This document shows, in pieces, positions 1 through 4,974 of a DNA stretch of 11,162 nt. This DNA is from Lachnospiraceae bacterium UBA4381 (GTDB lineage Bacteria > Bacillota > Clostridia > Lachnospirales > Lachnospiraceae): positions 1 through 11,162 of the forward strand of contig DGRT01000068.1 of NCBI GenBank assembly GCA_002391105.1, read 5' to 3'. The notes beneath the pieces were generated by a model. That model saw nothing but the letters and a program-made list of their open reading frames with translations. It did no database searches and was not told where the DNA came from. Within the stretch, counting starts at the first letter, position 1, and each line of letters opens with the position of its first letter. Made by a program: the position numbers and the translations under genes.

Positions 1-351
1 TATGAAGAGCAGAAGCATAACAAGTTTCTCTTCAACTTCCTTTCGGATGCTGCTGTACAGGCTCTTAGAGATATCGCTGCTTCTCATAAGGCAGAATATC
101 TTGAAAACAAGATCTTTGGTGGTCTTGTAGAGGGACGTTTTGCTAAGCACCTTAAGGAGATCTGCCTTGTAGATCAGACATATGTAAAGGCTGAGGATAA
201 GGAAACAGTTAAGCAGTATGTTGATAAGGTAGCTAAGGATAATGGCTGCAAGTTTGCCATCAAGAACTTCGTTCGTTTCGAGACAGGTGAAGGTCTTGAG
301 AAGAAGAATGAGGACTTCGCTGCTGAAGTTGCTGCTCAGATGAATCAGTAA
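1..351 (+). CDS. tsf: Elongation factor Ts, C-terminal part (5' end outside window)
   Basis: The first 351 bases read as one open frame of 116 residues ending in TAA at 349-351; the start lies upstream of the window. EF-Ts is the cytosolic nucleotide exchange factor that regenerates EF-Tu-GTP during elongation. The visible part carries the family's C-terminal signature: VEGRFAKHLKEICLVDQ, then TYVKAEDKETVKQYVDKVAK, then FVRFETGEGLEKK and a final DFAAEVAAQ. Codon use is biased to CTT, CGT, GCT and AAG, as expected of a highly expressed translation gene. The first roughly 35 residues, a charged helical segment, resemble the family less clearly than the rest. A strong terminator follows about 90 nt downstream, so tsf is the last gene of its own unit (usually rpsB-tsf, which I infer but cannot see). 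Identification rests on the C-terminal motifs and is firm. Confidence 0.93.
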   Translation, partial: YEEQKHNKFLFNFLSDAAVQALRDIAASHKAEYLENKIFGGLVEGRFAKHLKEICLVDQTYVKAEDKETVKQYVDKVAKDNGCKFAIKNFVRFETGEGLEKKNEDFAAEVAAQMNQ

Positions 352-440
352 TATGCAAATGTCACTATCGCGAATCGGATATTTTCCAGAAAAAGAGTTC
401 GCTTCGGGGATTGAATGATCTGAATTATTATAATGTAATT

Positions 441-479
441 AATGAGTCAATGGGATTCGTCCTATTGACTCATTTTTTT
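441..479 (+). terminator. Rho-independent terminator of tsf
   Basis: A 15-bp stem pairs 441-455 (AATGAGTCAATGGGA) with 460-474 (TCCTATTGACTCATT), with one G-U wobble. It is capped by a TTCG tetraloop at 456-459 and continues into a T-run at 473-479. The UUCG cap and uninterrupted T-run make this a strong intrinsic terminator for transcription arriving from tsf. The minus strand lacks a comparable T-run, so it is probably not bidirectional. Confidence 0.92.
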
Positions 480-493
480 ACTGCGATTATAAT
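465..493 (+). promoter_or_regulatory. Sigma-A type promoter for pepP, overlapping the tsf terminator
   Basis: TTGACT at 465-470 and a perfect TATAAT at 488-493 are separated by exactly 17 bp, a near-consensus housekeeping promoter. The -35 box lies inside the 3' arm of the tsf terminator, and the terminator's T-run forms part of the spacer. Transcription would start near 500, leaving a leader of about 60 nt before the pepP ATG. No other promoter of this quality is seen in the intergenic region 352-560. Assigned from sequence match and spacing only. Confidence 0.8.
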
Positions 494-560
494 TAACAGG
501 TGTTCTTTGTGAGGATATAACCAGAAGAATTCCAATAATACTCTAATAAAAGGCAGGAAA

Positions 561-1679
561 ATGATGATTGATTATAATAAGCTTTTAAATGATGCAAGTG
601 TTGATGCCTTACTTATTACCGATCCCTATAATCTTAGATATTATACCGGTTTCAGAGGCGGCGAGGGAATGGCTCTGATTACCTATAAGTACAGTCAGGT
701 ACTAATCACGGATTCCAGATATACAGAGGCGGCTGAAAAAGAGTGTTATAAGGGCGTTACAGTCAGACAGTTCGATGCGACTGTTTCCATATATGATATT
801 CTGATGGAATATATAATAGATGACAGGGTATCTGTTATCGGATTTGAAAATGAATCTATCAGCTACTCACTTTTTAATAAGCTCTCCGGGAATATATGTG
901 AGGATAACCGGTATGACAGCAGAAAGAAAGAGGCGGGATATGATCTTTCTGTTTCGCTTAAGCCTCTTAAGGATACACTGCTTGTTCCAAGACAGATTAA
1001 AACTCAGGAGGAAATAGAACTGCTCCGAGAGGCCGAGCATATAGGAGATATGGCTTTTGAGGATATACTTGGGATTATCAAACCGGGAATGACAGAGCTT
1101 GAAGTGGCTGCGGAGCTGGAATACAGTATGAAGAAGCATGGTGCGGAAGGCTTTTCCTTTGATACGATTGCTGCCAGTGGCGTTAATTCGTCAATGCCTC
1201 ATGCTATCCCGTCTGAAAAGAAGCTTGCTATGGGTGAATTTATAACTATGGACTTCGGATGTATCTATAAAGGCTACTGCTCTGATATGACAAGAACTGT
1301 GTGTCTTGGAAAAGCAGATGATGAGATGAAGCAGGTCTATAATATAGTATTATCTGCACAGCTTAAGGTATTGGATGAACTTCGTCCGGGTATGAAGTGC
1401 TGTGAGGTGGATGCTATTGCAAGAGATTATATCAGGAATCAGGGATTTGGAAAGTATTTCGGTCATGGGCTTGGTCATGGGGTAGGGCTTTATATCCATG
1501 AAAGTCCTGCATTTAACACCAGAGATACTTCTATAGTGAAACCAAATATGATAGAAACAGATGAACCCGGAATATATCTTCCGGGAAGGTTTGGCGTAAG
1601 GATAGAAGATATGATTCTTATTACTGAAAACGGATGTGAAGCCCTGGCTCATTCGCCGAAGGAACTGATTGAGCTGTAG
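561..1679 (+). CDS. pepP: M24 family Xaa-Pro aminopeptidase
   Basis: This 372-residue protein is a cytosolic metallopeptidase that removes an N-terminal residue preceding proline, serving peptide turnover. Residues 1 to about 130 form the creatinase-like N-terminal domain and about 145-372 the pita-bread catalytic domain. The five metal ligands are all visible: D231 (TMDFG), D242 (CSDMTRT), H306 (GHGLGHG), E335 (TDEPGIY) and E349 (VRIED). H214 (SMPH) and H313 (YIHE) match the conserved catalytic-site histidines. Length is normal for the short Gram-positive form. The start may be ATG 561 or the adjacent ATG 564; AAGG at 550-553 and AGGA at 555-558 are the candidate ribosome sites. It is followed after 39 nt by the DUF6062-like gene and is probably cotranscribed with it. 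The family is certain; distinguishing Xaa-Pro aminopeptidase from Xaa-Pro dipeptidase rests on overall likeness. Confidence 0.92.
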   Translation: MMIDYNKLLNDASVDALLITDPYNLRYYTGFRGGEGMALITYKYSQVLITDSRYTEAAEKECYKGVTVRQFDATVSIYDILMEYIIDDRVSVIGFENESISYSLFNKLSGNICEDNRYDSRKKEAGYDLSVSLKPLKDTLLVPRQIKTQEEIELLREAEHIGDMAFEDILGIIKPGMTELEVAAELEYSMKKHGAEGFSFDTIAASGVNSSMPHAIPSEKKLAMGEFITMDFGCIYKGYCSDMTRTVCLGKADDEMKQVYNIVLSAQLKVLDELRPGMKCCEVDAIARDYIRNQGFGKYFGHGLGHGVGLYIHESPAFNTRDTSIVKPNMIETDEPGIYLPGRFGVRIEDMILITENGCEALAHSPKELIEL

Positions 1680-1718
1680 ATGGACTGTGTGATATGGGTA
1701 TAATGATGGAGGATACAA

Positions 1719-2441
1719 ATGGGAGAACAGTTATATACAATTCCTGTTAATGATGCTTTTGATGCTGAATGTGAGTGCCCGCTTTGTCTTATGGCAAGAG
1801 ATCTGGAGAAGGCAGCAATAGAGTTCACTATGGGGCCGAGCTATATGGAGGACGATAACAGGGAAATGACTGATAAGCTGGGATTCTGTCCAAAGCATAT
1901 CAAGATGATGTATCAGGATAAGAATAAGCTTGGAGTTGCTCTTATGCTTAATACACATATGAATAAGACGATAAGAGATATGAAGGCTCTGGCTGAGAAG
2001 GATACACCCGGCGCAAAGGGCTTCCTTTCCAGAAAGAAGGATAAATCACCGGTTGTCAGCTATATAGAGCAGCTTGAATCAACATGCTTTGTCTGTCAGA
2101 GGATAGAGCCTGTATTTGACAGGTATATTCATACTATATTCCATATGTGGAAAAAAGATCCGCAGTTCAGGTCAAAGCTGGAAAGTAGCAAAGGCTTCTG
2201 TACACACCATTATGGAATGTTATATGATAAAGGTGCGGAGCATCTGAATCAGAATCAATATACGGAATTCATTAAGATACTGAATAAAGTATATTTTGAA
2301 AATATAGAACGGGTAAATGAGGATGTATCGTGGTTTATTGATAAACATGATTACCGCAACAAAGAAGCGGACTGGAAGAATTCCAAGGACAGCATCCAGA
2401 GAGCAATCATCAAGACGGAGCATACCATCATAGAAGAATAG
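1719..2441 (+). CDS. DUF6062-like cysteine-rich protein of unknown function
   Basis: A 240-residue soluble protein, with no signal peptide or membrane segment, resembling the DUF6062 family of Firmicutes; no function is established to my knowledge. It is built as two similar halves, each with a CxxC followed by a CxxH: C20-C23 (ECPLC) with C57-H60 (FCPKH), and C123-C126 (TCFVC) with C161-H164 (FCTHH). The spacing suggests two structural metal sites, probably zinc, which is inference. Between the halves lies a basic linker (about 96-110), and the C-terminus is charged and helical (about 185-240). The start at ATG 1719 is set by GGAGGA at 1708-1713, five bases upstream. It follows pepP by 39 nt and probably shares its promoter. 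Its last 12 codons and stop lie within the first copy of a 41-bp tandem repeat, so the present C-terminus may be secondary. Confidence 0.82.
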   Translation: MGEQLYTIPVNDAFDAECECPLCLMARDLEKAAIEFTMGPSYMEDDNREMTDKLGFCPKHIKMMYQDKNKLGVALMLNTHMNKTIRDMKALAEKDTPGAKGFLSRKKDKSPVVSYIEQLESTCFVCQRIEPVFDRYIHTIFHMWKKDPQFRSKLESSKGFCTHHYGMLYDKGAEHLNQNQYTEFIKILNKVYFENIERVNEDVSWFIDKHDYRNKEADWKNSKDSIQRAIIKTEHTIIEE

Positions 2442-2525
2442 ACGCGATCATCAAGACGGAGCATACCATCATAGAAGAATAGACGCGATTATCAAGACGG
2501 AGCATACCTTCATAAAAGAACAGGA
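2403..2525 (+). repeat. Three tandem copies of a 41-bp unit at the 3' end of the DUF6062-like gene
   Basis: Three head-to-tail units lie at 2403-2443, 2444-2484 and 2485-2525, each with the core ATCAAGACGGAGCATACC or a close variant. Units 1 and 2 differ at one position (the third base). Unit 3 differs from unit 2 at six positions, mostly near its end. Unit 1 is the coding 3' end of the upstream gene, including its TAG at 2439-2441; units 2 and 3 are intergenic. Since 41 is not a multiple of three, the copies do not preserve frame. A further AGAAGAATAGA, the end motif of units 1 and 2, recurs at 2537-2547. No spacers, hairpin or transposase are present, so replication slippage or unequal exchange is the simplest origin. 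Confidence 0.93.
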
Positions 2526-2553
2526 AATGCTGTCTAAGAAGAATAGAAATCGC

Positions 2554-2581
2554 TTGCATTTTTCTGATTTTGTGTTATCAT
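2554..2581 (+). promoter_or_regulatory. Probable promoter of the rimP-nusA-infB operon
   Basis: TTGCAT at 2554-2559 and TATCAT at 2576-2581 are separated by 16 bp. A TG at 2573-2574 gives the extended -10 form (TGTTATCAT). The predicted start near 2588 leaves a leader of about 100 nt before rimP, containing the hairpin at 2608-2633. Neither hexamer is consensus, but the extended -10 and the position just downstream of the repeats and upstream of a leader hairpin support the call. Confidence 0.6.
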
Positions 2582-2607
2582 ATCAATTACTGTAGAATGA
2601 TTACTAG

Positions 2608-2645
2608 AGTGGGTTCGGGTTTTCGAATCCACTTTTGCTTTTATT
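2608..2645 (+). terminator. Leader hairpin with interrupted U-tract before rimP (candidate attenuator)
   Basis: The arms AGTGGGTTCG (2608-2617) and CGAATCCACT (2624-2633) form a 10-bp stem with one G-U pair and a six-base loop GGTTTT. The following T-rich tail, TTTGCTTTTATT, is broken by GC. This has the form of a suboptimal intrinsic terminator and sits between the predicted operon promoter and the first gene, so it is more likely an attenuator than an end-of-gene terminator. In Bacillus subtilis the nusA operon is reported to be autoregulated by NusA-dependent termination in its leader; the same role here is inference. Confidence 0.65.
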
Positions 2646-2686
2646 CTGAGATATATAGATTAATTTTAACATTCTGCGAGGTGTTT

Positions 2687-3148
2687 ATGAAAAAATCGGA
2701 TATCGAGAAGCGTGTTCTGGAGATGGTTATGCCGATAATAGAGACAAATGGTTTTGATCTCTGGGATGTGGAATACGTAAAAGAAGGAGCTGACAATTAT
2801 CTTAGAGTATATGCCGATAAAGAGGGTGGTATAGAGATAGATGATTGTGCCTTAATCAGCAGAGCACTTGAAGAAAAGCTTGATCAGGAAGACTTCATAG
2901 AAGATGCCTACATTCTTGAGGTTAGTTCTCCGGGACTTACCAGACGACTTAAGAAGGACAGGGATTTTGAAAAAAGTATAGGCAGACTGGTGCTTCTGAA
3001 GCTTTATAAGGCGGAAAATGGTGCAAAAGAATACACCGGTTATCTTTCCGGCTTTGATGAAGATAGTATTTCTATAGATATTGGTGAAGAAACAATTAAG
3101 TTTAAAAGAGAAAATGTATCAAGTGTCAGACTTGAGTTTGAAGAATAA
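2687..3148 (+). CDS. rimP: Ribosome maturation factor RimP
   Basis: A 153-residue RimP, the cytosolic factor needed for assembly of the 30S ribosomal subunit. The N-terminal alpha/beta domain (about 1-85) carries FDLWDVEYVKEG at 23-34 and the family signature EVSSPGL at 78-84. The C-terminal SH3-like barrel spans about 90-153 (GRLVLLKLY, YTGYLSGFDEDSISI). The frame is open upstream to 2570, but ATG 2687 is chosen because GAGGTG at 2678-2683 is correctly spaced, the protein then has normal RimP length and N-terminus, and the extension would run through the leader hairpin and promoter. It is the first gene of the operon, 11 nt ahead of nusA, the usual arrangement in bacteria. Very likely correct. 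Confidence 0.95.
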   Translation: MKKSDIEKRVLEMVMPIIETNGFDLWDVEYVKEGADNYLRVYADKEGGIEIDDCALISRALEEKLDQEDFIEDAYILEVSSPGLTRRLKKDRDFEKSIGRLVLLKLYKAENGAKEYTGYLSGFDEDSISIDIGEETIKFKRENVSSVRLEFEE

Positions 3149-3159
3149 AGGAGGCTGTT

Positions 3160-4356
3160 ATGTCAGATATTATTGAGGCGCTTAATAAGCTGGAGAAAGA
3201 AAAGGGAATCAGTAAGCAGGTTATGATAGATTCTATAGAGAAGGCTATAGTATCTGCTTGTGAAAAGGATTTTGGCAAGGATGCGGTAAAGGTCGTTATG
3301 GATCCTGAAACAGGAGAAATCAAGGTTACTGCACCAAAGCAGGTTGTGGATGAGATAAATGATCCGAATACTGATATCCTTATTGAGGATGCAAAGCATA
3401 TTGATCCGGACTGTGAGCTTGACGATTTTGTTGAGTGCGAGATCAAGACTATGGATTTTGGACGTATAGCAGCCCAGAAGGCAAGAGGAATCATACTTCA
3501 GAATATTAAGGAGAATGAGAGAAAGGCTGTATATGATTATTTCAAGGAAAGAGAAAGAACTATCATGACCGGTATAGTTCAGAGACGTGTTGGTTATAAT
3601 CTCAGCGTAAACCTTGATGACAAGACAGAGACAACTGTATTCTCAAAAGAGATGATACCTGGCGAAAGATACAGAGCAGGTGACCGTATAAAGCTTTATA
3701 TAGTAAAAGTCAGTGAAACTCCAAAGGGCGGTCTCAGGATCAATACTTCCAGAACACATCCTGAGTTTGTTAAGAAGCTTTTTGAGAAAGAGGTTGCCGA
3801 GGTTGAAGACGGAACAGTTGAGATCATGAGTATCTCACGTGAGCCCGGTTCACGTACCAAGATTGCTGTATGGTCAAATGATCCTGATGTGGATCCTGTT
3901 GGAGCATGTCTTGGACTTAACAGTGCCCGAATCAATAATATAGTGACAGAATTAAATGATGAAAAGATTGACGTAATCGTATGGGATGAGGACCCTGCTA
4001 TATTTATAGAGAATGCTCTTCGTCCATCACCTGTAGTTTCTGTAGAGGTTGATGAGGATGAAAGAGTAGCAAGGGTTATAGTTCCGGATGACAAGCTTTC
4101 ACTTGCCATTGGTAAGGAAGGCCAGAATGCACGTCTTGCAGCCAGACTTACAGATTATAAGATTGATATCAAGAGTGAGAGCCAGGCGGATGATGATGCA
4201 TACTATGTAGATGATGATTTTGAATACATGGATGACGATGAAGAAGAACAGGGTTCTATTACTGAAGAAGAGGTAAATGCAGCTATAGAAGAGGTTGAGA
4301 GTGAGGCAGAAGAAGCTGCTACGGCTGATAATACAGAAGAATCTGATAGTGAATAA
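3160..4356 (+). CDS. nusA: Transcription termination/antitermination protein NusA
   Basis: A 398-residue NusA, which binds RNA polymerase and nascent RNA and modulates pausing, intrinsic termination and antitermination. Domains in order: N-terminal RNAP-binding domain (about 1-130, including EIKTMDFGRIAAQKARG at 94-110), S1 domain (about 135-200), KH1 (about 205-285) and KH2 (about 290-345, with the intact loop GKEG at 318-321). An acidic Asp/Glu-rich tail (about 344-398) ends the protein; there are no C-terminal AR repeats of the E. coli type, as is normal in Firmicutes. The KH1 loop reads GLNS at 252-255 instead of a GxxG. The start ATG 3160 has a strong AAGGAGG at 3148-3154, which overlaps the rimP stop codon by one base. 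The leader hairpin upstream of rimP may be its autoregulatory site. Confidence 0.97.
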   Translation: MSDIIEALNKLEKEKGISKQVMIDSIEKAIVSACEKDFGKDAVKVVMDPETGEIKVTAPKQVVDEINDPNTDILIEDAKHIDPDCELDDFVECEIKTMDFGRIAAQKARGIILQNIKENERKAVYDYFKERERTIMTGIVQRRVGYNLSVNLDDKTETTVFSKEMIPGERYRAGDRIKLYIVKVSETPKGGLRINTSRTHPEFVKKLFEKEVAEVEDGTVEIMSISREPGSRTKIAVWSNDPDVDPVGACLGLNSARINNIVTELNDEKIDVIVWDEDPAIFIENALRPSPVVSVEVDEDERVARVIVPDDKLSLAIGKEGQNARLAARLTDYKIDIKSESQADDDAYYVDDDFEYMDDDEEEQGSITEEEVNAAIEEVESEAEEAATADNTEESDSE

Positions 4357-4410
4357 GTCGCATTATGAATTAACTGACGTAAAGATGTATAGAAGAAAAG
4401 GACAGAGGGC

Positions 4411-4974
4411 TTGAGTACCAAGAAAAAGAATGTTGGCAGAAAACCTCTCAGAAAATGTGTATGCTGTGATTCTCAGCGTTCAAAGTCAGAAATGCTTCGG
4501 ATAGTTATATCAGGAAGAAATACAGAGGTTGAAGAAGCATTTATGGATGAAACAGGAAGACAGCATGGAAGAGGTGCGTATATCTGCAAAAGAGAGAAAT
4601 GTATAGATAGTGCTTTGAAGACAGGACTCATAACTGAAGAGGTTGCGAAGGACTGTCTTGAGGAGATTTACAGTTCCAGTTTAAAGCTTCTTTCCCTTGC
4701 TATGAAATCCGGCAGTATTGCTGCAGGAGAATATAGTACAGAGGAGGCTATAAAAAAAGGCGAAGCTGTTTTTGTGATTATTGCTGGAGATGCGTCAGAT
4801 AATACGGCGAAAAAATTCAAGGATAAATGCAGCTATTATGAGGTTCCCTTCAAGGTAGGATGGGACAAGGAAACACTAGGTAAACAGATTGGAAAGGCTG
4901 AAAGGTCAGTTATAGCTGTAAAGTCAGAAGATTTTGGAAAAGAGTTTTTTAATCGATTTGGAGGTAATGAATGA
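4411..4974 (+). CDS. Fused YlxR (RnpM-like) and YlxQ (L7Ae-like) RNA-binding protein
   Basis: A single 187-residue frame joins two proteins that are separate neighbours in Bacillus subtilis. Residues about 11-80 are a YlxR/DUF448 domain: RKCVCC at 14-19, the KSEMLRIV segment at 25-32, the signature GRGAYIC at 53-59 and C64. C16, C19, C59 and C64 could form a metal site, which is inference. Residues about 86-180 are a YlxQ/L7Ae-L30e domain (SSLKLLSLAMKSGSIAAGE, AVFVIIAGDAS, YYEVPFKVGWDKETLGKQIG). YlxR in B. subtilis binds the RNase P RNA and is called RnpM; YlxQ is an RNA-binding K-turn-type fold with an undefined role. The start is TTG 4411, with AAAAGGA at 4396-4402; the next in-frame ATG would cut the YlxR domain. 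It lies 54 nt after nusA and overlaps infB by four bases. Confidence 0.9.
   Translation: MSTKKKNVGRKPLRKCVCCDSQRSKSEMLRIVISGRNTEVEEAFMDETGRQHGRGAYICKREKCIDSALKTGLITEEVAKDCLEEIYSSSLKLLSLAMKSGSIAAGEYSTEEAIKKGEAVFVIIAGDASDNTAKKFKDKCSYYEVPFKVGWDKETLGKQIGKAERSVIAVKSEDFGKEFFNRFGGNE

Noticed and set aside
429..434. TATAAT upstream of the tsf terminator as a second promoter
   Set aside because: The nearest TTGA-like box (411-416) is only 12 bp away, and a transcript from here would run straight into the strong terminator at 441-479.
1699..1704. Perfect TATAAT just before the DUF6062-like gene
   Set aside because: No acceptable -35 at 16-18 bp, no TGn extension, and transcription would start inside the Shine-Dalgarno site at 1708-1713.
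2403..2525. CRISPR array
   Set aside because: The 41-bp units are directly adjacent with no spacers, are partly coding, and no cas gene is near.
2525..2561. Inverted repeat AAATGC/GCATTT followed by T-rich sequence as a terminator for the DUF6062-like gene
   Set aside because: Only six AT-rich pairs enclosing a 25-nt loop; too weak to call, and its 3' arm coincides with the operon's -35 region.
2570..2686. A longer rimP starting at ATG 2570 (39 extra residues)
   Set aside because: The extension crosses the predicted -10 box and leader hairpin and has no family likeness, while ATG 2687 has a well-spaced GAGGTG and gives normal RimP length.
3696..4109. 137-codon open frame on the minus strand, antisense to nusA
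   Set aside because: Ser/Thr-rich low-complexity product that mirrors the codon pattern of nusA; no ribosome site or recognisable domain.
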